The position numbers and the translations under genes were made by a program. The notes under the pieces were generated by a model that saw only the letters and a program-made list of their open reading frames with translations, was not told where the DNA came from and ran no database searches. A stretch of 45,049 bases of DNA from CAZHOV01 sp964534315 (GTDB taxonomy: Bacteria; Bacteroidota; Bacteroidia; Chitinophagales; Saprospiraceae): NCBI GenBank assembly GCA_964534315.1, contig CAZHOV010000018.1, positions 1-45,049 of the forward strand, read 5' to 3'. Positions 34,124 to 41,779 of this stretch are shown piece by piece (positions within the stretch are counted from its first letter, which is position 1; every line of letters begins with the position of its first letter).

Positions 34124-35323
34124 ATGACACCAAAAATAAGTTTTAACCTGCCCCTTTTGCCTCTATTGTTACTTGCATTTTCTCTAACCTCTTGTATGTC
34201 TCCTCAAAAATTGGTGGAGCAAGGAAACTATGACAAAGCCATTGTAGTGGGCTTGAAAAAGGTGAGGGGTAAGGACAATAAGAACCCGAAACATGTACAA
34301 GCTATTGAGACCGCCTTTCGGATGGCCAATGGAATTGATCTGAAAAATATTGAGCGGATGAAACTTGAGGGGCAGCCCGATAACTGGACAAAAATCAACG
34401 CCGCCTATCGCAAAATTCAAAGACGTCAGGATAAGATCGAGCGCTACCTTCCGTTGATTGATAAAAATGGTTACCGCGCTTATTTCGATATCGTAAATGT
34501 CGATGCGCTGGAAATCGAATCGAGAGAAAAAGCAGCTCAGGTGCTTTATGCCAAAGCCGAACGCAATCTGGAACGGGCTGGTCGGGGAGATAAACTGGCA
34601 GCCCGGATGGCTTACCAGCAACTTGGACAAATTGATCAGTATTTTAGAACCTTTAGAGATAAAGAACGACTGAAAGACGAAGCGCTTGAACTGGGCAGGT
34701 CATATATTCTCTACGAAGTAAGCAATAAAGTTCCTTTTGGCGCAATCAAACCCATCGAAGACGAATTACGCAGTTTTCCAGTGTCCAATTTGAACTCCAT
34801 CTGGCTGGTTTATCACAGCCGGAAGCGTAAGGGAGTGGACTATGACTATGTCATTAATCTCAACCTGGCCAATGTACAGATCAGTCCGGAATTAGTAGAT
34901 AATCGTGAATACATAGACAGCCGCGAGATTGAAGATGGCTGGGAATATGAACTGGATGAAAATGGAAATGTAAAAAAAGACTCCTCAGGTAACGATATCA
35001 AAATTCCAAAGATCGTTGAAATCAAAGCGAGGGTTTTAGAGACCTATCAGCATAAATCAGTCGTGCTTCAAACCCGGTTGGAAGTTAAAGAATATCGTAC
35101 AGGAGAATTATTACGAACTATTCCGATTACTGCTGAAGTTGTTTTCGAAAATTATGCCGCCACTTTTGTGGGCGATGAACGGGCGCTTTCAAAAGAATCC
35201 CGACGGAAGATCGGTAACCAGCCGGTACCATTTCCTCCAAATACCGTCTTGCTCCTCGAAGCTGCCAACAAGATAAAGCCATCCGTCAGGGGAACTATCC
35301 GGGATACCCGAGATATTATGTGA
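34124..35323 (+). CDS. predicted lipoprotein with TPR-like helical region
   Basis: From ATG 34124 the protein has 399 aa. It starts with a lipoprotein signal (LPLLLLAFSLTSC, lipidated Cys24), followed by VEQGNYDKAIVVGLKKV, which looks like the start of a TPR-like helix pair. The C-terminal half (about 215-399) is beta-rich with repeated strands such as LETYQHKSVVLQTRLEV. I do not recognise a family. A GTG at 34070 would add 18 residues before the signal, which is unlikely. It is divergent from the hydrolase gene and on the same strand as pyrC, 107 bp away. Confidence 0.78.
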   Translation: MTPKISFNLPLLPLLLLAFSLTSCMSPQKLVEQGNYDKAIVVGLKKVRGKDNKNPKHVQAIETAFRMANGIDLKNIERMKLEGQPDNWTKINAAYRKIQRRQDKIERYLPLIDKNGYRAYFDIVNVDALEIESREKAAQVLYAKAERNLERAGRGDKLAARMAYQQLGQIDQYFRTFRDKERLKDEALELGRSYILYEVSNKVPFGAIKPIEDELRSFPVSNLNSIWLVYHSRKRKGVDYDYVINLNLANVQISPELVDNREYIDSREIEDGWEYELDENGNVKKDSSGNDIKIPKIVEIKARVLETYQHKSVVLQTRLEVKEYRTGELLRTIPITAEVVFENYAATFVGDERALSKESRRKIGNQPVPFPPNTVLLLEAANKIKPSVRGTIRDTRDIM

Positions 35324-35342
35324 ACAGTAGAAATAAATTGTT

Positions 35343-35359
35343 GCGTTGAAGACGCTTTT
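35343..35359 (+). terminator. short weak hairpin after the lipoprotein gene
   Basis: GCGT (35343-35346) and ACGC (35352-35355) form a 4-bp stem followed by TTTT. It is too short to be a confident terminator but is the only candidate between the lipoprotein gene and pyrC. Confidence 0.25.
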
Positions 35360-35430
35360 GTAAAAAGAAAGGAAAATGTTAAATTTCAGACGAATTGCAA
35401 AAATAGAAAAACCAACAAAATACAATTCTC

Positions 35431-36777
35431 TTGAAAACCATAAGCAACATTTTAATCCGAAACGGTACGATTATCAACCGGGGCGAACGTAAGGTGGCTG
35501 ACGTTTACATTGAAAATGGACGTATTGAAAAAATCGATGACGTTATTGATATCAACGCTTCTGTAGAACTGGAAGCTGAAGATATGTTCCTGATCCCCGG
35601 AATTATTGATGATCAGGTGCACTTCAGAGAACCCGGATTAACCCATAAAGCAGATATTTACAACGAAGCCAGGGCCGGAGTGGCAGGTGGGGTGACTTCA
35701 TTTATGGAAATGCCCAATACAAAGCCTCCTGCAATCACTCAGGATGCGCTAAAAAAGAAATATAAAAAAGCTGCTAAACGCTCCTTGGCTAATTATTCCT
35801 TTTACATGGGGATGACGAATGATAATATTGAGGAAGTGCTTAAGACAGATCCTTCAAATGTCTGTGGCGTTAAAGCTTTCATGGGGTCTAGTACCGGAAA
35901 TATGCTCGTCGACGATCCGCATGTCCTTGAAGAACTATTCTCTAAGTGTCCGATGCTTATTGCAACTCATTGCGAAGATGAACAAACCATTCGCAACAAC
36001 CTCGCTAAATATCGCGCGGAATACGGCGATGATATCCCCGTAGCATTGCATCCGGAAATCAGGAGCGCGGAAGGATGCTTAAAGTCGTCATCTTTTGCGG
36101 TCGAACTGGCTAAAAAATACGGTACTCGTTTACATATCCTGCACATTTCTACTAAAGATGAAATTTCACTTTTCCAAAATGATCTTCCTTTAGAAGAAAA
36201 GCGAATTACTGCTGAAGTTTGTGTCCACCACTTGTACTTTAATGCCGACGACTATGAGCGTTTCGGATCAAAGATCAAGTGCAATCCTGCTATCAAATCT
36301 CGTGAGCATCAGGAAGCGCTTTGGAACGGTCTGATGGATGGTTATTTCGATGTCATCGCTACTGATCATGCTCCGCATACGGCAGCCGAGAAAAAGGGCA
36401 ACTACATGAAAGCACCGTCGGGCGTTCCACTTGTTCAGCATTCGCTAAATATTATGTACGAATTTTGCACGGATGGTAAGATATCTTTGGAAAAGATGGT
36501 AGATAAGATGTGCCATGCTCCCGCCAGGTGTTTCAATATTCAAGAGAGAGGTTATCTAGATGAGGGCTACTGGGCGGATGTGGTACTTTTTGATCCCGAT
36601 GAAGAATGGACGGTCAAGAAAAATAACCTTTTTTACAAGTGCAACTGGTCGCCATTTGAGGGCCATACCTTTAAAGGCAAGGTGCAGGCTACGGTTGTAA
36701 GCGGCCACCTTGCTTACCTCGACGGAATCTTCTTCGAAGATAAGATGGGGGAGCGGTTATTATTTGATCGCCTATAG
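35431..36777 (+). CDS. pyrC: dihydroorotase (type I-like)
   Basis: The 448-aa amidohydrolase catalyses ring closure of carbamoyl-aspartate to dihydroorotate in UMP synthesis. It starts with TTG at 35431; no in-frame ATG is near. The metal-site motif reads DDQVHFREPG (60-69), where most type I enzymes have DxHxHxR, so the first His is Gln62. The carboxylated-lysine candidate is K148 in GVKAFMGSSTG. His180 in ATHCEDE, His237 in LHILHISTKDE and Asp312 in ATDHAPHT complete the site. The Gln variant appears to be common to a Bacteroidetes branch, from memory. It is convergent with nupC. Confidence 0.92.
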   Translation: MKTISNILIRNGTIINRGERKVADVYIENGRIEKIDDVIDINASVELEAEDMFLIPGIIDDQVHFREPGLTHKADIYNEARAGVAGGVTSFMEMPNTKPPAITQDALKKKYKKAAKRSLANYSFYMGMTNDNIEEVLKTDPSNVCGVKAFMGSSTGNMLVDDPHVLEELFSKCPMLIATHCEDEQTIRNNLAKYRAEYGDDIPVALHPEIRSAEGCLKSSSFAVELAKKYGTRLHILHISTKDEISLFQNDLPLEEKRITAEVCVHHLYFNADDYERFGSKIKCNPAIKSREHQEALWNGLMDGYFDVIATDHAPHTAAEKKGNYMKAPSGVPLVQHSLNIMYEFCTDGKISLEKMVDKMCHAPARCFNIQERGYLDEGYWADVVLFDPDEEWTVKKNNLFYKCNWSPFEGHTFKGKVQATVVSGHLAYLDGIFFEDKMGERLLFDRL

Positions 36778-36822
36778 AGGGATGGCTCAAATACTTTTGA
36801 GACGGCCCCAAGACACCCTCTA
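36775..36822. repeat. nested hairpin joining two stop codons, GACGGCC element copy B
   Basis: TAGAGGG (36775-36781) pairs with CCCTCTA (36816-36822), and inside them CTCAAA (36786-36791) pairs with TTTGAG (36796-36801). The outer arms contain the stop codons of pyrC (TAG, 36775-36777) and of the transporter (36820-36822). The segment ACTTTTGAGACGGCC resembles the hairpin at 4978-5010. It probably acts as a bidirectional terminator, although no long T-run follows. Confidence 0.5.
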
Positions 36823-38220
36823 CGTGATCATTCCGGCGATTGACGCTGTTAGAAAACAGGCAATGGTTCCTCCGATGAGGGCCCAGATGCCGTATTCTGT
36901 AAGCGTTTTACGCTGGCCGGGAGCGATGGCGCCGATCCCGCCTATTTGAATACCGATAGAAGCAAAGTTGGCGAAGCCGCAGAGTGCATAAGTTGCAATG
37001 ATAAGGGATTTTTCTTGAAGCTGGACGCCAGCTTCGCGAATCGTTTTGAGTTCGGCATAGGCTATAAATTCGTTGATGACCGTCTTTTGCCCAAGGAGCT
37101 GGCCGATAACTAAAATATCAGAAGTGGGAGTGCCTAGTATCCAGGCGATGGGAGCAAATAAAACCCCCAAAATATAGGTAAAAGTAAACCCTTCAAAACG
37201 GCCATCTGTCCAATACACCACCCAGCCATTAAGGCGCATTTTGACTGTCGTTAAATCGCCAACGGCTGCTCCGCTTTCCATAATATATTTATTTAAGGGG
37301 GCCAGCCAGTCGGAAGTAATAGTCCCCTCAAAGAAGATCCAATGCCCGAGAGAGCCAGAGAGTATTTGGTTGACCATATAGATAAGAGCTGTAAATACCA
37401 GTAACATAGCACCTACGTTGATCGCCAGTTTGAGTCCGTCTGTGGTTCCTCTGGAAATGGCGTCTAATAGATTATTGGCATTGTCTTCGGTCATCTCTAA
37501 TTGCTCATCGATATTTTTTTGGTGGTCCTCTGGCACGAGCATTTTAGCGGCGACAATGGCCGCCGGGGCGGAGATGATAGAGGCCGTCAGTAAATGTTTG
37601 GCAAAATAAACTTCGCGTAAGGGGTCGTCGCCTCCCAGATAGCCGACATAAGCCGCAAAAACACCTCCGGCAATAGTTGCCATACCTCCGGTCATCAGAC
37701 ACATGATCTCTGAAGTTGTCATCTTTTCCAGATAGGGCTTTACAACTAGAGGCGCCTCTGTCTGTCCAATAAATACATTGGCCGCAGCAGCCAGGCTTTC
37801 CGGCCCCGAGAGTCCCATAGTCCGGCTCATCAGCCAGGCCAGGCCGTATACTATTTTCTGTAGCAAGCCAAAATAATAGAGAATCGCAGAAAAGGCAGAG
37901 AAAAAGACTATGGTTGGAAGTACTTGAAAAGCAAAGATATAGCCGAATGAATCGAGGTCCGTTACAATATTGCCAAAGAGAAAGGTGGCTCCCGCTTCTG
38001 TAAAATTCAGAATTTGCCTGAACCCCTCGGCCAGGTAATCGAAAATCAAAGAAACAAAAGAAACTTTCAAAATCAATATAGCCAAGACGAGTTGCATGGT
38101 GATCCCGACACCTACCAGGCGCCAGTCAATAGCTTTCCGGTTTCGGCTAATCAGGTAGCAAAATCCCAACAAAACAAATAGGCCAAAGAGCCCCCGAATG
38201 ATATCTGTAATCCACTCCAT
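36820..38220 (-). CDS. concentrative nucleoside transporter (CNT family)
   Basis: The 466-aa membrane protein has about ten predicted helices and CNT signatures: FIGQTEAPLVVKPYL (150-164), the substrate-site stretch MTGGMATIAGGVFAAYV, SAPAAIVAAK and LCGFANFASIGIQIGG. It is expected to import nucleosides with Na+ or H+. It lies in a cluster with dihydroorotase and uridine kinase, consistent with pyrimidine salvage. The length is within the CNT range (395-470). The minus-strand element TACTTTTG at 38225-38232 lies 5 bp upstream of the ATG and would give an almost leaderless message. Confidence 0.92.
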   Translation of the reverse strand: MEWITDIIRGLFGLFVLLGFCYLISRNRKAIDWRLVGVGITMQLVLAILILKVSFVSLIFDYLAEGFRQILNFTEAGATFLFGNIVTDLDSFGYIFAFQVLPTIVFFSAFSAILYYFGLLQKIVYGLAWLMSRTMGLSGPESLAAAANVFIGQTEAPLVVKPYLEKMTTSEIMCLMTGGMATIAGGVFAAYVGYLGGDDPLREVYFAKHLLTASIISAPAAIVAAKMLVPEDHQKNIDEQLEMTEDNANNLLDAISRGTTDGLKLAINVGAMLLVFTALIYMVNQILSGSLGHWIFFEGTITSDWLAPLNKYIMESGAAVGDLTTVKMRLNGWVVYWTDGRFEGFTFTYILGVLFAPIAWILGTPTSDILVIGQLLGQKTVINEFIAYAELKTIREAGVQLQEKSLIIATYALCGFANFASIGIQIGGIGAIAPGQRKTLTEYGIWALIGGTIACFLTASIAGMIT

Positions 38221-38320
38221 TGTCCAAAAGTAAGAAATGGAATGGGTATTGGGAAATCCAATTTTCGTCCGAAAATTCGGGAAATCCTCGATTCATACCT
38301 GAAAAAAAGTAGAAATTGAG

Positions 38321-38328
38321 TAGTTTTG
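38321..38328 (+). promoter_or_regulatory. -7 element (TAGTTTTG) before udk
   Basis: TAGTTTTG matches TAnnTTTG and would start transcription near 38334, leaving about 54 nt of leader before the ATG at 38388. No clear TTTG is seen 17-23 bp upstream. Confidence 0.4.
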
Positions 38329-38387
38329 TTCTGGTTCGAATTTTTAAAAAATTGATATTCAGGTTTTTATAAAAGAAATTTAATCCA

Positions 38388-39014
38388 ATGGAAAAACCGT
38401 TGATGCTGGGAGTGTCCGGAGGTAGCGGATCCGGTAAAACGACTTTTATCAAGCGTTTGCGAGATTATTTTACGGATGACCAATTGTGTATTCTTTCGCA
38501 AGATGATTATTACAAACCGAGGGAGCTTCAGAAAAAAGACAAACAAGGAATTACAAATTTTGATCTTCCGGAGTGTATTCACGACGATGAATTATTTGCA
38601 GATATTCAAAAACTTGCCCAAGGAGAGATCGTGCAGCGAAAGGAGTATGTATTTAATAATGAGTTGGCTACCCCCGCTATGCTTGAGTTTCGTCCCGCTC
38701 CGATCCTATTGGTAGAGGGGCTCTTTATTTTTCATTTTCAACAGATTAAAGAGCTGTTAGACCTGACCATCTTTTTGCATGCGAAGGACAATCTAAAGGT
38801 CATTCGCCGGATCAAACGGGACCAAATAGAGCGGAATTATCCCATCGATGATGTGCTTTATCGCTATGAAAACCATGTATTACCTACCTTTGAGAAATAC
38901 ATCAAACCCTACCAGGAAGATGTCGATATCGTAATTAATAACAATAAACATTTTGAAATGGGGTTAGAGGTGATAAAAGGTTTTCTTAGCAATTGGCTAA
39001 CCACACATGCATGA
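38388..39014 (+). CDS. udk: uridine kinase
   Basis: The 208-aa P-loop kinase phosphorylates uridine (and usually cytidine) to the monophosphate. Walker A is GVSGGSGSGKTT (8-19), the substrate loop SQDDYYKPR and LVEGLFIFH follow, and RRIKRD is the lid-like segment with arginines. The length is typical. With the neighbouring CNT transporter it forms a salvage route for imported uridine. The stop overlaps the next gene's start in an ATGA (39011-39014), indicating translational coupling to the outer-membrane protein. Confidence 0.95.
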   Translation: MEKPLMLGVSGGSGSGKTTFIKRLRDYFTDDQLCILSQDDYYKPRELQKKDKQGITNFDLPECIHDDELFADIQKLAQGEIVQRKEYVFNNELATPAMLEFRPAPILLVEGLFIFHFQQIKELLDLTIFLHAKDNLKVIRRIKRDQIERNYPIDDVLYRYENHVLPTFEKYIKPYQEDVDIVINNNKHFEMGLEVIKGFLSNWLTTHA

Positions 39015-40036
39015 GTAAAATTTATTTTTCTTTTTTTATACTTTTTTTCTCATTTACGTTTTGCTTCAGCCAAATAGATAAGGGCAGCCTGGAAGTGGAT
39101 GGAGCATTAAGTTTATCGATAGCAAGTGATGGCGGGGTTGCATTTTCCTTAGAGCCAAGTTTTGTGTATTTTTTCTCTCCTCGATTTGGGCTTGGCGGTC
39201 AGTTGATTTTTTCTTTGGGAGATGGTAGTCTCATCGTTGGAAATCGGTTGTGGGTGAGAGGTAATTTAATGTTGAAAGATCAATTGGTCCTTTTTGCCAA
39301 CCTGGGTTGGTCGCGGCAGGAAGTCTTTCGGGACTCAGGTACCCGCTTTTTCCTGTTTAGCGAAACCAACGGCATATTTTTGGGTAGCGGATTGCAATAT
39401 TTCTTAACCCCTATGGCAACGATCAAGGGGACCATTGATTATCCTTTCCTGAATTTTATTAGTATTATCGGTTCGCAGGAGCGGGTTTTTGCCTTTCCCT
39501 TGCGGTTTTCGGTCGGATTAAATTTAATGTTGCATAAAGATCAGGATCAGTTTTTACATTTGAGCTTTCCGGTCAAGACTTTTTTCGAAAAAGGCAATAA
39601 GCAACTGGGAGGTACCGTGGAAATCATTGGCGACGGCAGTCTTGATGCACAACCCTTTTACCAATATTTTGTACTGAACAGACTTTCTGTTGGCGGAGCC
39701 TTGGGGATTAATATCTCCGGAGGATATAATTTTGTAAGTTTACAGCTTGGGCCGAGCGTTCGTTATCATTTACCTATTGGTAAACGTAAAGCGTTGATCT
39801 TTGGAGCGGCTCTTTTACCTGAACTGCTCTTTCGAAGAATAGGAAATACAGAGTTCGTCTCCATATGGAATTACGAGCTGAACCCTGAAGTGGTTTTCGG
39901 TCAATTTGTAGCGCCCAACATTTTACTGGAAACTTATGTTTCTTATCCGTTAACTTACCTGCCAATCACCAAGCGAATTACTGATGAAGGGATACAGGCG
40001 GGGGTGCGGCTGGCGTTTTATTTGAGAACGCAGTGA
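39011..40036 (+). CDS. predicted outer-membrane beta-barrel protein
   Basis: From ATG 39011 the protein has 341 aa. It has a signal peptide (about 1-20, ending CFSQ) and then about a dozen short amphipathic strands with aromatic residues at the ends (LSIASDGGVAFSLEPSFVYF in part, and FALN-like segments), ending with a strand VRLAFYLRTQ. This pattern is typical of an outer-membrane barrel, but no named family is recognisable. The start overlaps the udk stop (ATGA). A nearby TTG at 38993 gives a longer frame without signal-peptide features and is rejected. A nucleoside pore is conceivable from context only. Confidence 0.75.
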   Translation: MSKIYFSFFILFFSFTFCFSQIDKGSLEVDGALSLSIASDGGVAFSLEPSFVYFFSPRFGLGGQLIFSLGDGSLIVGNRLWVRGNLMLKDQLVLFANLGWSRQEVFRDSGTRFFLFSETNGIFLGSGLQYFLTPMATIKGTIDYPFLNFISIIGSQERVFAFPLRFSVGLNLMLHKDQDQFLHLSFPVKTFFEKGNKQLGGTVEIIGDGSLDAQPFYQYFVLNRLSVGGALGINISGGYNFVSLQLGPSVRYHLPIGKRKALIFGAALLPELLFRRIGNTEFVSIWNYELNPEVVFGQFVAPNILLETYVSYPLTYLPITKRITDEGIQAGVRLAFYLRTQ

Positions 40037-40122
40037 AGGGGGGAGAAGGGGGGAGGTTACAGGGTTACAGGGTTACAAGGTTACAGGGTTACAGGGTTAC
40101 AGGGTTACAGGGTTACAGGGTT
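40037..40122. repeat. G-rich 10-mer pair and octamer array, left part
   Basis: Two copies of GAAGGGGGGA (40035-40054) cover the TGA stop of the barrel gene. From 40055 an array of GGTTACAG units continues with a strict 8-bp period for 8.5 units up to the N run. One unit carries GGTTACAA. There is no gene in it. Confidence 0.9.
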
Positions 40123-40222
40123 NNNNNNNNNNNNNNNNNNNNNNNNNNNNNNNNNNNNNNNNNNNNNNNNNNNNNNNNNNNNNNNNNNNNNNNNNNNNNN
40201 NNNNNNNNNNNNNNNNNNNNNN
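40123..40222. other. assembly gap of 100 N inside the octamer array
   Basis: Exactly 100 Ns interrupt the repeat. Units before the gap start at 40055+8n and those after it start at 40226, an offset of 171, which is not a multiple of 8. The gap length is therefore a placeholder, and the true array size is unknown. Confidence 0.95.
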
Positions 40223-40409
40223 CAGGGTTACAAGGTTACAGGGTTACAGGGTTACAGGGTTACAGGGTTACAGGGTTACAAGGTTACAAGGTTACAAGGT
40301 TACAAGGTTACAGGGTTACAAGGTTGCAGGGTTACAAGGTTACAGGGTTACAGGGTTACAGGGTTACAGGGTTACAGGGTTACAAGGTTACAGGGTTACA
40401 GGGTTACAA
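40223..40409. repeat. octamer array (GGTTACAG/GGTTACAA), right part
   Basis: About 23 further 8-bp units run from the gap to 40409, mixing GGTTACAG and GGTTACAA, with one unit changed to GGTTGCAG. The tract decays into AAGGGTTTAAGGGTACAATGGG. No protein-like sequence is present; the long open frame here only reflects the repeat. Confidence 0.92.
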
Positions 40410-40446
40410 AGGGTTTAAGGGTACAATGGGATAAGGAATTGTTTGC

Positions 40447-40470
40447 TGGTCAGTGTTGACCATTTTTTTT
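40447..40470 (+). terminator. intrinsic terminator after the octamer array
   Basis: TGGTCA (40447-40452) pairs with TGACCA (40457-40462) across the loop GTGT, followed directly by eight Ts (40463-40470). It is the first clear terminator after the barrel gene, so the repeat array is predicted to be transcribed as part of that gene's 3' untranslated region. No gene is seen from 40471 to 40589. Confidence 0.8.
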
Positions 40471-40589
40471 GTGGGATTACCTTCAATTTGAACGTTAACC
40501 AGAGGAATCTGGGACGGCGCCATTACTGAATGGTGTGATTTAAAAATACTTTTCAAGGAATATCTGAATAAATAATCAAAAAGACTAAT

Positions 40590-40865
40590 ATGCGCATAGC
40601 AGGATACATTGAGCACCCAACATTAAAGATCACTGTTTTTATCATGAACAATCGTTATTCGGTGAAATTTGAGAATGGGGTATATGAGCAAACGTTTAAG
40701 ATCCGGCAGGGATCAGGAGTGGATAGCTTACAAGATATTAGAGACTTGGTTAATGAGCCTTTTTTGAAGACGGTAGAAGCTAATTTTAAAGTTATGCATG
40801 AAACGATGCTAGAGGGATTATCGAGGTTTCAACCGGAAGAAGATGAATTTGAGGAGATTATTTAA
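40590..40865 (+). CDS. small conserved-looking protein, unknown function
   Basis: The 91-aa protein starts MRIAGYIEHPTLKITVF, which looks like two beta-strands, and ends in an acidic stretch (EEDEFEEII). The middle (EQTFKIRQGSGVDSLQDIRDL in part) is mixed. I recall similar short proteins in Bacteroidetes that share the N-terminal pattern, which supports the upstream ATG at 40590 over 40644. There is no catalytic motif. It is tail-to-tail with the DUF2520 gene, with one base between the stop codons. Confidence 0.7.
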   Translation: MRIAGYIEHPTLKITVFIMNNRYSVKFENGVYEQTFKIRQGSGVDSLQDIRDLVNEPFLKTVEANFKVMHETMLEGLSRFQPEEDEFEEII

Positions 40866-40866
40866 T

Positions 40867-41652
40867 TCATCGTTGGATGCTTTGAGTAAAAATTTTATAG
40901 ATCTTTGCTAATTCCGGGTCATTTTCTTCCAAAAACTCAAGATGCTGAGCGATCGTTCGTTGGTCACCGCGGATGGCGGGGCCGGTTTGAGCGTCATGCG
41001 GAGCCATCACTTCTAGTTTATTAGCCGTTTCTCTGATTAGAGGTAAGAGTAATTCGAAAGGGACTTGATGTGCTTGAGTCAGCTGATGCGTTAAATGATA
41101 GAGATGATTGGTGAAGTTATTGACCACTACGGCAGCCACATGCAGTACTTGCCGCTGTTGATCGTTGATTGAATAAACTTTTGAAGTCAGTTTTTGAGCT
41201 ATTGTTTTCAATGCTTGCAAGTCCCCTTCATGGATGGCATGGACGCATATGGGGAGGTTGGAAAAGTCAATTTCTTTGTCTCTCGAAAACGATTGTAGCG
41301 GATAAAACACGCCAAAACGATGGAAGAAAGGAGCCAAAATAGTGCTTGAAGTAGCTCCGGAAGTGTGGACGATCAATGGATTGGAGGAATGGTAAGTTTT
41401 CGAAAGTATCTTGCTCACCGTAGAGACGGCATCATCACTTACCGCGAGTATGACCAGGTCGGTAGATGATGATGCCAGGGATAGGTCTGATAAGTATTTG
41501 GCGTCTAGCTGATTTGCCAGCGATACGGCCTTTTCTTTAGTTCTGCTGTAGACTTCCAATATTTGAAAGCCTTTCTCATACAATATTTTCCCCAAATGGA
41601 AACCTACATTTCCGGCACCGATAAGGGTGACTTTTTTAGGAAGGTAGGTCAT
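40867..41652 (-). CDS. Rossmann-fold and DUF2520 domain protein
   Basis: The 261-aa protein has an N-terminal NAD(P)-binding Rossmann domain starting VTLIGAGNVGFHLGKIL (8-24), with LVILAVSDDAV and IVHTSGAT as in the ketopantoate reductase/F420-dependent oxidoreductase group. The C-terminal helical DUF2520 domain (about 130-258) includes VAAVVVNNFTNHLYHL and AQTGPAIRGDQRT. Family members are likely dehydrogenases of unknown substrate. The gene lies 127 bp after ccmF on the same strand, with no terminator obvious between them. Confidence 0.88.
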   Translation of the reverse strand: MTYLPKKVTLIGAGNVGFHLGKILYEKGFQILEVYSRTKEKAVSLANQLDAKYLSDLSLASSSTDLVILAVSDDAVSTVSKILSKTYHSSNPLIVHTSGATSSTILAPFFHRFGVFYPLQSFSRDKEIDFSNLPICVHAIHEGDLQALKTIAQKLTSKVYSINDQQRQVLHVAAVVVNNFTNHLYHLTHQLTQAHQVPFELLLPLIRETANKLEVMAPHDAQTGPAIRGDQRTIAQHLEFLEENDPELAKIYKIFTQSIQR

Positions 41653-41779
41653 AGCTATTTATTGTGGTTCTTTTACAAAAATTGGGTAAAATGGAATTTT
41701 AACATAATATTCCTTTCAGCCACAAGGGTATCCAAGGATTACTATTTTTCATTCCGCACAATTTGTCAAAGAAGGTTTA

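Noticed and set aside
34184..34630. 148-aa minus-strand frame opposite the lipoprotein gene
   Set aside because: It is the complement of a helical coding region, and it has no supporting promoter or motif.
38327..38345. GGTTCGAATTT as a possible tRNA T-arm
   Set aside because: No matching acceptor, D-arm or anticodon arm can be drawn around it.
40055..40409. CRISPR array or telomere-like repeat
   Set aside because: There are no spacers between the 8-bp units, and the resemblance of TTACAGGG to eukaryotic telomeres is superficial; the flanks are ordinary bacterial genes.
40033..40434. Long open frame across the octamer array encoding repeats of GLQGYRVT
   Set aside because: It arises because the 8-bp unit lacks stops on this strand; it crosses the N gap and has no protein-like composition.
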